A stretch of DNA of 64,000 nucleotides from Helopsaltes ochotensis (GCA_013400155.1 VXBM01000093.1:689293-753292); one strand, 5' to 3'; positions 24,071 to 38,000 are shown, numbered from the stretch's first letter. Translations and numbers: made by a program. The notes: a model not told the origin generated them from the letters alone.

Positions 24071-27000
24071 TATCCCCAGGAGGAGATTGCTGTATCACTT
24101 TGGGAGCATGAACCATAAAACGGGTCAGGGTTGAGAGATTAAGCTGTGTGTGGGTCGGGTTTGTTTGGGGGTGGTTGAACCAGCTCAGACACACAATGAG
24201 ACAAACCTGTGCCATAGAGGCCACCAAAACTCAAGTGTCTTGGGACAGGCCAGGGCAGGCAAGCATGTGGGTCTAGTCACACCAGCGAGAACAATCACGT
24301 CTTTACTGTTCCCATGGAATGGAAGCAGCCAAAGATCTGTCAGCACAGTAGTTCTCATTAAACCCCAGCGTTTGCCAATGGTGAGTGGAACCTGGCACTT
24401 CCCAGGCAGAAGTATGTGCTGCACACACACTCTCTCTCTGAGGTTTCTGGGAAGCATCACGATGTACAGCCACTCCGTGCAGGCTCTTAACACCAGCATC
24501 TTTGATTTGCACATGGCTTACTGCTCACTGAAGAACCCTCTGTTCAGTGTGGGCACTGTTAGTCCAGAGCTTCCAGGAAGCACGGAGCTGTGGGCTCCAG
24601 AAAGAGTTGGGATTTCCAGGTGCAGTGGAGGCGTGATCAGTTTATTTCCTCTGAGCCATACTCAGCAGCTCTCCGCTCTTCCTGTTCGGTAAGGAAGTCC
24701 TAGAAAAACATCAAAAATCCTCAGATTTTACCAAAAATGACATCCAAGTAAAAAGCAAGCATATTTGTATGTAAAGACAGATGTGAAGTACCTGAAGCTG
24801 TTGCATATATTCTAGAAACAGTCACAGGAAAAGTTAGGCTCTAATCACTGCTGTGCTGTGTTGTGTTTCATCTTGCATTCCCATGTGGATAGGAAGGAGA
24901 AGGAGAAATTAAGTATCCTGAAGTTGAGTTTAGGTCATCAGGAGTCTTCAGGGTTAATGGGAACTGTTATTGCTGAGATGCCAGGGAAAACTATTTCAGA
25001 ACTATCAGCTCTGCCAAAAAGAGCAAAATGAATCAAACATTTGAGTTCCTGTGTAGGAAGTAAAAATAATTATTCTGTTATTTATAAAAAGGTCTAATTT
25101 CAGCCAAACTGTCTGAAAAAAAAGCATTTAAATTTTATGTGTTTGTGGCTATAGGAGGATTTGACTTGGATGGTTTAAATGAGTCCCTGTGTGCGGATGT
25201 AAATGTCACAACATGCCAAATAAGCAAGGGTCTGACGAGTCTGAATATGGCTGCATTTAACTTTGGGAAAATTCAGATTCATGGCCTGCTTGTATTTTGG
25301 CACAACAAACTGAGCCAAAGCCTTTACCCAAACACACCCTGGACTGTGAAAAGTTCAGTCCTGTATCCAGTCTCTGCTTCCACGTCTGTTGCTGCCCTAA
25401 GCAAGCATGAAGTGGGCTGCATAGGCCTTTTGTGTGTCACGGATGAACCAATATATTTCCTGCTTCAGTTTGAAAGTGCGTCTTGTTGCAGCTTCATAAT
25501 GAGCTGTCTCTACAGCAGATGTGAAAAGCCAAATTTTAAAAAGTTTATTTTCCGTCCTAAACTCAGTATTTCCTGAGAAAACAAACTCTTTTTGAATATT
25601 TAAATCTGCGTGGTGACCTGCGTTTCTCCAGTGCCAGTGCTTTGTGTGCTATGAGAGAAAACAAGAGCTGATTCCCAATGTCCTCTTTTCCTTCCCACAC
25701 CACTGGAAGCCAAGCGTTGTGCTGAGGCAGCACACTTGGACCTCTGAGGCACTGAGGGAGATCCTCCGCTGGAGAAGTTGATCAGGAAGCTAAAACTTCA
25801 GCTGTCTGCTGAGCTGCTGTGCACATCCCAACGCTTAGCTGTGTCTCTGCTGGCTGAAGTCCCCTCCTCAGTTTTTCTTGGAGGAGTCCCCCTGTGGAAG
25901 CAGTGTTTTTGCAGGCAGAGCACCTCCAGCTGTTGCCAGCGGTGGGCTCTCACCTTCTACCAGAGTGTGCTATAAAATAATGATTTCCCCACTAGTTGCA
26001 GAACAGTCATACAGAGTAATAGAAAAATCACATTACAGCTATCAAATTCTGCAGAATGGTTCAATAAACATAGGTGACAACCCAATTCTCTGCTACTTCT
26101 GTGGAGAGGTCTAAAATAACATATGTAGATCCTCTGGGCATCATCCTCATTCTTTTAGATGAGACTTTGCCACAAAAGCATTAAAAAAATAAGCGTGAGA
26201 GTTGGTGCTTTCTCAGTTTTGGAAGATCACTGGGAACTGGTCCAAGATTGGATCTTACTTAAGGAAAGATTTCTCCAAAGGGAAGTTCCACATCAGATGA
26301 GTTCCCTAGGGATGGAAAAGCTCTTGGCTCTTGGCTGCTCCTTTTATGAGATGTATCTGGACTGGCCAGAGTGAGCTGTAAATGAGACATGATCAGAGCT
26401 GGCTTTACAAGGCCCATTTTCCCAGTCGGGGCAACCTCCAAGGCTGCAGAGTTCAGTGTGAATTCACCTCCTGGAAAACCAGGACTGCCTTGACAATCTG
26501 CTCCAGTCCTGCTTGTACTGATCTTTTGGTTGTTATGGGTGACCCTTTACAGTGTGTTTAATGACTTTATGGGAATCTGGGAAAACATCCAATCATTCAT
26601 AGTTGAAATATTGCACTTTGGACTTGGTACCAATACAAGCAACCTTGTACTTTATAAAACTGACTGGGAACTCGTTTCCCACCCCTTTTACTCTTCCAAG
26701 AACTACAGCCACCACAATAAAGTAGCAGTAGAATTTATGATCATTTACAGTAAGTGGAAACAAGGCGCTTCTGGTATTCCATCCCTGGTGCTACTTTCCT
26801 TAAAGCATCAAGACTCCTAAGAAATGCTTCTTGCACAGTCACATGCAAGTATCTACCAGGCCTTTCAAGCTGCTTTGACTTGTCCCAAAAGGAGCAAAAA
26901 TCTCTTTGCAGTTGCAAAATAACTTGCAAAATAAGATCAAGTCACCCACAAAGGCAGCACTCCTGATTCAAGGCCTATAAGAGATTCTCAATTATTTTTT

Positions 27001-28249
27001 TTGCTTCTTTGCCATCAGTTTGTTTTACAAAAGCCCCTTCTCATGGTAATACTCTCTTATACATACAATAGAGATTCTGACAAATGCAGAAGCAACTTTA
27101 AAGCAACCTGGACAGAGATGAAGGCAAGGGGTCTTTCATTTCAGAAAAAGCTAAGAAAGGGAGATCTTCCCAGCCTGAGTGATGGCTCTGCAATTTGAGT
27201 TAAGACAAACACAGATCCCAGCTCATCACTCCAGTGTGTGGACTGTTTTTAAAAGTAGGAGATGTTATGTCTGTCAACCTGCCCAGACATCCTTTAGCCA
27301 GCAAAAGGAATCTGAAACCAGGATTGTCAAAAGCCAAAAGGGAGTATTTTGCAAAGGTTTTTGGGGTGTTAGGGCTGGGGAGAGGAAGAAAATTGTTCGA
27401 AAACATATCTGGGAAAACAGATTGGCCATTGACTTGTAACAAGACCTAAATCTGCTGCAGTCAAACAAAAACATGTGCAATCCTGGGGCTGTGGATTGCT
27501 GGATAGAGAGTGGCCAAATGAAGGAAGTGTTGCCCATGGTCTCATTGTGCATAAAAAGGGATTGAGAATGGAATATGGATGAATCTGAAGTATGTGGGGG
27601 AGGCAAACTCCCCTACTGTAGCTCTTGTTCTTTCAGGTATTGAAGTTCAGGAGCTTCTACCATAAGGACTCAACACTCCAGAAAATGTTTGGTTTGGTGT
27701 GTGAGTAGAAAACCTGTGAAGGGGCAATCACACCAGAGAGTATGCTTTGGGGAGCACACCAGCATGAACCTGACTGGTCCCGCGGTGCCAGGACACATTT
27801 TCATTATTAATCATCCATTAATATGGAAACTCAAGCACTGAGCAGAGCGGATCTCCAGGTCACAAGGGATCAAGGGCAGTGTTGGAGCTGAAACACAAGC
27901 TCCCGACATAAAGAATAGAGTTCAATGTTTCCCAAAGTTCTCTGTAATTCTAGGCCTGGGGAGGTAAGAGAAACGGATGAAAACAGAAAGACCTCTTAAG
28001 AGTTTGTTTAGAAACTCATAGTCTCAGATCCTCAGAAACAAGTGGCTGCTTGAATACACCTAGACTGAAACACCTAAAGCCCTAACTAATAACTTGGGAA
28101 AATAATCTTTGAAAAGAAAACCATAATCTCTGATGTCACAGACATTGCATGTTTACTTACATCTGTCCTACAGTGTTCGATATAGCACATACACAATAGG
28201 AAATACCTGTAATAGATAAGGCATCAATGGAACCCTGAGTTTGCAGAGA

Positions 28250-28277
28250 CTCTGAGCAAATTGCTCTGAGCAAATTG
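28250..28277. repeat. Exact 14-base tandem duplication
   Basis: CTCTGAGCAAATTG occurs twice back to back without a mismatch. A third partial match (CTCTAAATTG) follows. It is a simple local duplication. Confidence 0.9.
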
Positions 28278-28772
28278 CACCTCTAAATTGCTCCTTGCCC
28301 TCAGGGTTTGTTTTTTATTGGTTTCACCACTTAAAGCATTAAAAAAAGCCCATCATGAAGTGCTACAAAAGCTGCTGTCCAAACTCTGGTTGAATGTACA
28401 TACTCGGGGAAGGGGGGAAGGTAGAAGACTTTCCCCTTCTTTTGAACGAGACTCAGCTTTCAAAACTTGAGAAAAACTTAAATCATGCTGTCTCTCTAAC
28501 ACATAATTATGAACTGAACCAACCATGTAGGTTGGTTTCCTCCCTCTGTATTAATGCATTTTGAAGTCTGCTGTGCCAGTTGTGATATCGTTCTTTGAAA
28601 ACTGTTGTCATTATCTTCAGAGTTAAATAAACTGAAAGTGAAACAGACTGACTCAAATTGACTGGTTTTTTATCTTTTTTTTCACCCAATGGCCCAAACC
28701 ACTATGATTTGGTCTGACAAAATTCAATTCTCTCCTTCCCTGTCCTAATTTCTCCTTGTCACCGCAGGGGAG

Positions 28773-28791
28773 AAAAAAAAATTTTTTTTTT
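28773..28791. repeat. A9-T10 homopolymer palindrome
   Basis: A run of nine A is followed directly by ten T, making a self-complementary block flanked by GCAGG on both sides. Such tracts are length-unstable and exclude nucleosomes in general, but nothing here shows a function. Confidence 0.85.
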
Positions 28792-31560
28792 GCAGGTCTG
28801 CTCAAAGTGACCACATCTTTCTGTGGCTGATTTGAAAGCAACAAATTTAATCCAGAATTGTTGTTTGTTCATGGTCCTTCCATAGTACACAGTGATAGTT
28901 TTTGCTAGCAAATCTTTCTGCAAAAGCAAGCAAAATCACAAAAACCTGCACTGACTGCTGTATAGACACAAAGGAACATGTGAAGTTTTCTTGGCAAAAC
29001 TAACCCATGGCTTCCACATAGTGAAAACAAGAGTCATGACAACACATCAGAGGGCAGGAAAACTCAAATGAAAAACTTCTCTACATGATTTTTTTGCTTT
29101 AAGAAGCATTTACTAAGAAAGCATGGTAGTAATTACACATTTGCATTTTACTTTTCATTTAAACACATTAAAAAAAGCATCAGGGGAAAAAAAAAGCATC
29201 CATTACATTAAATTACCACCAGTGGAATTTTGCAATGGTCTGGAGAGAGCAATCATTTGACTTTAGGGGCTACAGGGCAAATGAAAGGTTGTCACCCTTC
29301 CTGTCTCGGGAATGGAGCCCTCAGATTGGTCAAGCTTCATTTTGGAAATCGAGGGCCCTTGTAAAATTTCTCTCAAAACACTCTATCACCCTCTGGCAGA
29401 GCTGTTCACAGTGATCCTGCAGGTAGAAACACAATCTTTAACCCTGAAGCAGGAACTGCTACTGTTTGAGGTAAAGCAACAAATGTTACTTGCAGCTTGT
29501 CCCCAGGATGAGTCTTCTCACTTTTCATCCTTTTTCCTGAATAAAAAAGCTGTTTAGTGAAATACTAATAAATGCTCTTACAGAAAGAGCTGTGTGAACT
29601 GTTCTATAAATTGCATATCCCACCACATGCTTTCAGAAATCACATTTTTTTGCTTTATTTGAAGACATGCTGGAGGCATAACGCTCTTTCTCTGAAATGA
29701 AAACATCAGGACACAGCAGAAGAGGCTCAGAAGAGCCTGGATATGACAACAGCTTTGATTTCTTCCTCCCTCTCAATTTTGAACAAACATAGCCAGTATT
29801 TTCAGCAGGGTTAAGTACACAGAGGCCAGGCCAGGTAGTGAGCAGACCTAACTTCTCATTCATGCATCAAGGAGAAAAGAAAAAAAAGCATTGTATCCTG
29901 AAGTCTTCAAAGTGAGAAAGCACTTCAGAGTTGGACTTTGCACAACCACATGCTTCTAACACACTTTAAGGGAGAAAAGCAGGGTTCACATAATGGTTTG
30001 CAGTGGAAACACCATCCTGTAAGTACGGCAAGTCCCCACTCTCTGAGCTATCTGCACACCTCAGTGAGTTACCGGAGCTGAAAACCTCTCTTAAGGACTC
30101 TTCTCTCACTTAAACAATTCATTTTGTAAAAGTGTGGAACCATCTGCTTTTATTCCTTGGGAAGCTATTGAATTCATTGTCATGACAAAGATTCCTTGCC
30201 TACAAGATTCCTTGGATTACAAAAGAAGAGGAAAAACAAAAGAGGAGAGGCTACAATTAAAGTGGACACACTACCTGAGTTACTAGAACTTTTAATCTCC
30301 CCATGTAGCTCCTGTCTCCTCAAACCCAAAACAATCAGGTGTCACCCGGTACGTTCCTCATGACATGATCTGATGATCTCTGGAATATTGTCTTCTCCCA
30401 TCAGTTTCAGGAGAAGACAATCCCAAGGGTGTGTGGAGAGGAGTACAAATGAGTGGCCAGCCCTGGAGTTCTTTGGATCTTCAGTAGAGCTGGGATAAGA
30501 GCTGCTTCTATACCTTGGATCGCTACAGCTTCCCAAGAACTGACTCTAAGACACATTATATGACAGGAATCTCCTGAAATATCACCACACATTCTTAACT
30601 AAAAGATTAAAGCTAAAAGGGTATTTTTGTGTCTTTCATCCTTGTGCATTCAATACCAGACACCTCTAAAGAAGGGCAAGGACTGATATTAACCCTAAAT
30701 TCCCCTTTCTTGAGGAGACTAAGCTCCTGGTCATAGATATCCAGGTGCAAGAACCCAAGGCCTCTGCACAGTCATGAAGATGATGTCCACAAGATCACAT
30801 GAGCCACACCACGGTGTGCAATATCCTCAGCTCTCTTCTACCCTTAGCTCTGTTGATCAAATATAAGTTTGAGTGAATAAGTGATATTTTCTATCCAAGA
30901 TAGAAAATAATCTGTCTCCATACTGCTGCAGGTCTATTTATGCTACTGCCCTGCTTCATCTGTGTCCTTTACCTGTCAGAGCAATGACTTGGTTGTGATC
31001 AAATCCTGCTTCAGTGGCTTACTGTGAGGCTCTCTGACTCACCACCATACAAAGCCTACAGCAGCTCTCAAGGGGGTTAAATGGGTCCCTCCTTCCTTTT
31101 CCCATACAGCCAACATCTCACAGTGCTCACAGGGGATTCTTCTCCATCCAGTCCCGCAATGTGATCTCCCTTTCTCTTCATCCCATGGATCATTTCCAAC
31201 AAAGGCTTTGGACAAGTAGCAAGGGAAGGTATTTGCACAATTGCTGCCCAAGTTTAGGATCCCAGCTAATTTCTTGGATTCTGACTTCTGAGCCCTTCAA
31301 AATGCCAGGGATTTACCCCACTCTCTCAGACACTGGACGGGATGGAAAGAGTATTGGGTCTGATAGAAAACTCTGACTAAAGACAGCCCTGAAATAAATG
31401 GGATGGAAACATTTCCAGCTCCTCACACAGCTGAAAGAGTGCTCCAAAGAACTACTTTATTAAAATGCACTCCTTTATTCAGTTTTTGCTATTCATTTTC
31501 CTGGAAGTCCAGATTTTTTTTGCCTTCCAGTTTTGCCTTTGCTGTTGTTATGCTTTTAAG

Positions 31561-31657
31561 GAGTCTGTTAGACACGAGAAACAGCATCTCTCAGCACGCA
31601 AATGTGTAGGGATGCCAGGCCAGGGAACATCATTAGCAGACTTGTTTAGAGAAAACG
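31561..31657 (+). CDS. Candidate internal coding exon, unknown protein
   Basis: A 97-base segment follows a long T/C-rich tract ending TTTTAAG (AG at 31559-31560) and precedes a donor AACG|GTGAGT. Only one frame is open, entering phase 0 and leaving phase 1. It begins ESVRHEKQHLSARKCVG and ends TSLADLFREN. The entry phase fits the exit of 18441-18573, and the exit phase fits the entry of the micro-exon candidate 34999-35021. Family not recognised. The splice signals at both ends are among the best in the window, but the statistics do not exclude chance. Confidence 0.3.
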
Positions 31658-32670
31658 GTGAGTTAACCACAAAATGCTCTGCTGATAATTTGTTTAACTG
31701 CTCCCGTGGTCAGAAGTGTGGTCAGATTCACAGCATCCAGGAGCTGTTAATCACCTGTCAGCGGGCTCTTGCAGAATCTTCTGCAATTGCAGCCCTTGTC
31801 GTGTGAGGCTCTGTCAGCAAGGGAAATGAAAAGAGCAATATTCAAAAAGCTTTCAAGAGAGAGAGCAGAGCTGTGGCTGAATCTCATCTGTGGTGTATCT
31901 CATCTGGGAGTGGATTTAATTTGCTAAAAGAAACTCCAACTCTTATGGCAGTAAGGGACCATGCAATTAACATTATTTTCCAGCTGGAGTTTTAATGATT
32001 CCATATAATACAGCTTGTCTTTCCTCATCTGTCACTCCATCCCATGCCTTTCAACATCTGAATACATGGGCCAATATCAACAAAACTGGACACAGAGGAG
32101 AAGTCCTGTGCATATTATGTTCCTAGATCTCACTAAATCAGAGCAGAAGAGACAGCACCATTCTGGCAGAATCCTTAAAGTGCAATCTCAGGTCCTTTGT
32201 GCCTGAGACAACATCTATCTCCTGAGAGGAGCACAAGTGCCCCAAAAGAAAAAACCTAGAGGTCACATTTAATTAGAGACAACAGAGAACACAGTGTAAG
32301 GACAGAGTCCCAGGGTGGAGTCCCACCTGGTCCCTCAGAGAGATGCCCTGAAGAAGAGAGCACATTTTCCTGAAGCTCAAATAGTCCTTATAAATGAGCC
32401 AGAGTTGAGTCCTTTTCTCTACCCTTAACACTGGAAAACTAAGGGCCAAACCTGCAAATCAGAGAGAGGGAAAAGCAGTGCTGGCCATGAGAACTAGGAG
32501 CAGAAAGGGGACTTCAGCATCAGATCTGAGAGGCGTGTTTTACCCTTTCCCTGAGGAAAGAAGAAAACATGAAAGCTCAATGTTAATGCATATTTCCAAG
32601 AAAAATGCTCTGTGATTAAGTGGTATGTTTTGATCACTGGCGGTGGATATTTCATCATCCAGGAAATTAC

Positions 32671-32744
32671 TAGTCTGGTCGAGGTGTTAGGGCATGGGTT
32701 GGACCCGATGATCTTGGAGGTCTCTTCCAACCTAGTCACTCTCT
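32671..32744 (+). mobile_element. CR1 retrotransposon 3' end (short, 5'-truncated)
   Basis: The segment carries the hallmark GGTTGGACCCGATGATCTTG, then GAGGTCTCTTCCAACCTA, of avian CR1 3' ends, in the sense orientation. The usual ATTCTATG-type terminal repeat is replaced by a degenerate TCTGTGTG tail. Preceding TCGAGGTGTTAGGGCATG also fits CR1 or a CR1-tailed SINE. Only about 75 bases remain, typical of severely 5'-truncated insertions. Confidence 0.92.
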
Positions 32745-34200
32745 GTGTGTCTGTGTGTACTGTTAAGGGTTGCTGTGCACTAATTAAGCTTTATTTGCTC
32801 TGGATCACCTCATCACACCCCACAGTATGTGCTCTGCCTTTGCTCTGGCTCCGTATGTCCAGTTCTGGGCACACACAGAGAACTGCTGGAATGGCACCCC
32901 ATGTGCTGGACAGAGCTCTGCTCCGGCCCATGCTGGCTGGAATACGCTGCTCCTCACTGGCACCAGAGCACCGCCTCACCTCTGTCCCAGCAAGAAATGC
33001 CTGGCTCCACTGATTTCCAAGGCAGCCTTTTGGGGCTGTGAGCTGCCAGATGATGTCTGCACATTTTTGAGAGCCCCTGGGAATCCACAGGTTGATTTTG
33101 ATGGGCTTTAGACTGGGCTGTTACGCTCCAGCAGCCAGCTAATGCAGACCAGCAATTCCAGCAGGGAACACTCCAGCACAGGGGCTGTTACTGGGGAGAC
33201 CGAATCAAAGTGACAAGGAATAGATAGATGGGGAGTGACTTTGGGGGTAATGAGATACAGCAGTGATGGGATTCAGACTGGTGCTCAGTGTGCCCCTCTG
33301 CGTGAGGAAATCCTGTTTGGTTTCCACCTGGATTCAGGGGTATCCAGGTTCTGGAGCTGGCAGGAGTGGATATTTATCCAGGCTAGACATCAGCTCAGAT
33401 ATGCTGATTGCTTACTCTGCTCTGGATCCTCTGGACTTAATTTTCAGAACAGCCAATAAGCAGATTCATGGGAACCAGATCCAGTCCTGCTCTGCAGGAT
33501 TTCAAGCCCATGAGGGACTTACAAGCCTTTTGGTTGACCTGCAGCAAAACTGAGTCCATAAACCTCACCCGGAGTTTCCTGCAAGTGGGCCAGGAAGATG
33601 TGGGGAGTGAGGCTGGGCCTTCAGAGAGGGTTGGCTGGCTTTCTGCTGGACTTCCTGCCAGGTATAACTACAGGACCTCTCAGGCTTCAGATGTTTTGCA
33701 CCACGGTGTACATATAATATCATCTGGCCTTGCCTTCCCGTGCTGTATCTCAGTTTAGCCCAAATATTTATGCCTATTCAGCACTCAGTTTATCCTAAAT
33801 GGAAAGGACTGCTGCCAGCATGTAAAAGATATAGGTAACATGAGCATGGATCTGCCAAACCTGGGCACTGGCAAAGCTTTCTGGGACTGCAGGGCAGGGC
33901 ATACGCCTACAAGCAGGATTTCTGTTTCTTTGCTGCCTAGGGACTCGTGTCTATCTCAGGGAGTTTATTTGTGGGAAGGAAAAAAAGTGGCCCATAAACA
34001 CAAAATGTAACAAAAGAAAACGCCAAACTAAACCTGACAGGCTTTTCTCATACCACTTTGTTTCGTGGAAAAACAGCATCTGTCCACTTAAATTAGACCA
34101 GAATACTGAGATGTTTCCTAATGAACTGGCAGATACACATGCCAAAGGGGTGAGAGCTGAAATCTGGAGAGGATATTAGCTTTTTCCCCCCGATCCGAAT

Positions 34201-34226
34201 ATGATCTTTATTATTATTATTTTTGC
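34201..34226. repeat. (TTA)n simple repeat
   Basis: Five consecutive TTA/ATT triplets run into a T run. This is an ordinary short microsatellite. Confidence 0.75.
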
Positions 34227-34998
34227 TTCTTCTTTCCATTTAATTTGGCAATGGACTTAGAGAAGAAGTAAGGTTTTTTTGTGTTCTCCCTTCCGTGAAC
34301 TCAGACTGAACACAGCCAAAATTAACTTCTCCCTGGGAGGTGAAGATAGAAGAAAAGGAAACTAATCTTCATTTCCTACCTCCTTCTCCCTGACATTATA
34401 TCCTTTATTTACAAGACCCGTGCATCATCTGCATATAAGAAAGAAAGAAAATAATGTCTCAAATTGGAATCTGGAAATATTTATTCACTTTATAATGGCA
34501 TTGCCATAAGAAGTTTGATTTTTTTCATCTACTCCAGATTGCACAGCATAGGAATAGTAAGCTCACCGCTGAATTCTGTGATTCATCAGTGTAAAAAAAG
34601 GCTTTTGGAGGGTTCAAAGTATTCCTTTCTTTTCTGACAATACACACTGAAAAAATACACAAAATAAACAAGGAAAAAAAAAAGGAATTGTTTCTGACAA
34701 GAGGCCGAAGAGGGGAAGAAGAAGTTTGCTGGTCAAAGTAAAGAGTCTGATAAAAAAAAAAGAAAAGTGGAATAAATAGGCTTTGATGAGTTTTAGACAT
34801 ACACTTTAGAAAGCGTATGCCTTTAGAAAGCAGAACAAATACTTAACTAGCATTTAGTTTAAATACTAACAAGTATTGTTAAGTGTTGCACTTAGGACCC
34901 CGGTAGGGAGAGATAGGAAATTTTGTAGATTCTGCTGGGAAATGCTCTGACTTCTGAAGTGTAACACTTGTGATTTTATAATGCAACTTTTCCTACAG

Positions 34999-35021
34999 GT
35001 TATCTTTCAGATGTAGACAAC
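34999..35021 (+). CDS. Weak candidate 23-base micro-exon
   Basis: A strong acceptor (T/C-rich, CTACAG ending at 34998) and a donor ACAAC|GTAAGT bracket 23 bases. Read in phase 1 to 0 they encode YLSDVDN, fitting the phase of 31561-31657 upstream. A micro-exon this short cannot be told from chance by eye. Confidence 0.17.
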
Positions 35022-38000
35022 GTAAGTCTGTCATATTTTCGTTTATGCTGCAGTCAGATACAAAGGTTGTAAATTTGAGTTGATCACCAACCCTGTCTAA
35101 AGCACATGTCCACTCCATGGCACTGTTTATCCTCGGTGTTTGGCCAGCTGAGATAACAGGCTGGCATGTCAAACACGTGACATGTGTTATCTGGACACCA
35201 TGAACACTCCTGCTGCAGGGACATGTTGACACAGCACTTTTGAGGAGATGTGGACAACATGATGGCTCCACTTACGGAACAAGATGAGTGGCCTTATGTC
35301 AATGTGTGTGTCACCCCCCGTGCCAAGCTCTGTCATCTTGGAACGACTCCGATGAATTTAATAACAGAAACGTTTAAAAAACCAACACTTTCTTTTGGGC
35401 ATTGAGAGGGATTTCATTTTGTTATTGTGGGATCAAAGGTAGTCAGTTCTTTTCCACAGAAAACGTGTATCCACATAGGAAACTGGCCTTCAGGTTGGAT
35501 TTTTTTTAAGTGTGTTATTTTCCTTTGTTAAGAAGAAAAACACAGTATTTGAGAGTGATGGGCTTGAACACATTTGGAGAGAGAAAAATTAAGAAGTGCT
35601 ATTCTTAAGGTGTTTCTCAACCACTAGGACAAATCACAGCCTCACTAAACATCACATGTCGAATTCTGTGATGCTTGTGTCCCTTAAAACATAAATGTTT
35701 TCAGGGCTGCATCTTTGCTTGGGGACTCTGAATCCACTCTGCTCCATCTGCCAACACCTTTCAATGTACAAGGATGTCAGAAAGGACTTAATTTAGCTTG
35801 GGATCTGCATTTTTGGGGTTGCAGGGAGAAATTTAATCTCACAGTGAATAGTTCTTCATGAGCCTGTCTACCCCATGACACGGAAGATAGAAGAGAAGGG
35901 CAGGAGTTGCTAGGGATGTGAACTGGAAGTTCACTGAGCTCTGTGTGAAGGCATCAGCTTAGATCTGGACATATGACTGCCACATCGGTGGGATACCAGA
36001 CACTGCCAGACCTCTCAGCTCCAAAGGCAGGATTAAACCAGGCTGATTTCTGCAGGAAACACTACAGAAACCAACCTGGGTCCAGCTGCCTCCCAGGTTC
36101 CCTCCCGTACAAACAATTTCAGGGGAGGTGAGATTGCATGACAAATCCAATTAGAGATGAGCCTGAGGGGGAAAGAAGCTGTCAAAACAGACTATTAAAA
36201 TGAGTGCAGTTTGCAGCCAAGGGGTGTAACCAGCATTAAGTCATGCCCACAAGCAAGGGAAAATAATGTGCTAGAAACTACGAGGTAAAGTGGACTTTTT
36301 TTTTTTTTAATATTGTGTTCCTCCTGTTTCTCCTTTTCCTCCCCTCCCACTCTCTATAATGCTACTGCTTGGCTACACATTAAACAATTTGACAGTCACA
36401 CAAAATCATCTAACATTTCCATGGCAGTGAAACACTAAAGCATAAACAGTTTATTTCTTGTGAAATTTGTAAGGAAAACAAACATTTTACAAGGCACCGG
36501 TTCCCTCTGCCTTTTCCTCCCCTGAAGCCCCCAAAATTATTGCCAGTGTAAAAGACAAGAGAGAAAACAGACCTTAAGTAAACAGAGTCATGATTGTTAT
36601 TTACTATCCCCTGGTTATATGCCAAGGAGATATCAACCAAGCAGACATTAGGAAAATATTTATCCAAGCATTAATATATTCTTTGCACATGACACATTAC
36701 ACATCATTATTTAGCTGGGCTGATAACACGGAAGCTTTACTAACAGCATATTTCTTCCTGTGCTTAGAAGTCTTTAAAGCATTTTTGAGCCTCACAGTAA
36801 ATCACAGCCCAGTCTGGAGATAAATTCTGTATACACATGCAGATTCTGCTTCGGTCCTTCTTATCACATGGTTGAGTGTCCATATCTGTTCATCCCTGGA
36901 ACCTGAATGTCATTTCAGTGACTGAAAAAGGAAGGGCAAAACAATCAATGTCTGCCTCATCCTAAGCTTCTACTAAAACTCCCAGCAGCATCTGCCTCCA
37001 CTGCTTAATGAGGGCACTGATCGGGCGAAGCTGATCAGAAAATTCAAGAACTGAGACAAATCTGGAAAGACTCCTGAACAAATCAAGAAAGCCTTTAAAA
37101 AGTCTAAAGCACTCTATTGTTTCAGGGCTGGAGGTCCTGGGCTTTTTCTGGTGATCTGTCAATATGTCTCCTCAGGATAAGTCCTAAGAAGTCTTATTTT
37201 TGGTCTTATTCTCATTTTTTCTTACAAAGTTTGGCAGATGAAAATGTTTAGATACTTCCCATCTGTCCTAGGCAAGAAAATGTATCTCTCACTGTTCTGA
37301 CTGTTTCTGTGTAATAAATACGAATTCCAAAACGTGGGAATTACAGCAGACCTGATTGTATTGACTGAAAACGGAATAAATGTAAACAGAATTAGAAGCA
37401 CAGATTTTTTAACTGTTTAGTCAGCATTAAAAGTGTAGAATCCACTGACCAGAGGACACCATGGACTGAGCTCTGAAGGGGAGGAAGAAGAGGGTCAAGG
37501 CATGGATGTGGGTGGATTAGGCAGTGGGAAGCCCTGAGTTTCCTTGCATCAGAGCTCACAACAATCCCACCAGGACTCTGAGCCAGTCATGGTGTCATTT
37601 TCAGTAACAAGCCTAGGGAGACAAAGGTGTAGACACCAGTGTTCTGTAACTCAGCAAGAACTGAAACACTTCCTGGAGATGCCATTTAGCCAAGCCTTTC
37701 TCTAACTATTAACAAAATATTAAATATTCCAGATATTTCTATACCTGCTTTACATGGAAAGTTGGAGCCTGGAGAACTTAAGTGACACGATGAGAGTTGG
37801 TGACACTCTCAGAAACTGCGTCAATCCTCTTGTCCCATCTGAACTCCCAGGTCCTCATCAAAAAGTCTGGACAGTCTTTGCAGCTACAGATTTGTGCAGA
37901 AAATCCATAGGGACTCATAAAGGCTAAAGCTGCATTTAAAAATGACTTCTTAGGCATGCAAAGGCATAAAGTTAAAACTTTCTGAGATAAGTTGTAACTT

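Larger units (their letters stand above)
24071..31560. other. Unique non-coding sequence
   Basis: No gene is recognised. The longest open frame of the window without ambiguous bases (24150-24692, plus) lies here but lacks motifs and overlaps open frames on the other strand. A 14-base exact tandem repeat sits at 28250-28277 and an A9T10 block at 28773-28791. A weak exon lead at 29423-29470 (plus, phase 0 to 0, donor TTTGAG|GTAAAG) has a poor acceptor. Confidence 0.55.
31658..34998. other. Unique non-coding sequence with one CR1 tail
   Basis: Apart from the CR1 3' end at 32671-32744, nothing is recognised. Open frames of about 95 to 133 codons near 32.6-33.7 kb overlap each other in different frames and have no supporting splice sites. 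Confidence 0.55.

Noticed and set aside
24150..24692. Longest gap-free open frame in the window (180 codons, plus)
   Set aside because: It has no recognisable motif and overlaps a 109-codon frame on the opposite strand. Its length is about what chance gives once per 64 kb in DNA of this GC content, and it has no convincing acceptor. A donor-like GTGAGT at 24378 lacks a matching polypyrimidine tract.
25139..25576. 145-codon plus-strand open frame
   Set aside because: It starts at a non-ATG codon and has no splice sites, no domain and a Cys/Ser-rich unstructured translation. It is within chance expectation.
26259..26441. Minus-strand terminal-exon-like frame
   Set aside because: The acceptor is good, but no polyadenylation hexamer lies nearby downstream and no upstream exon in phase was found.
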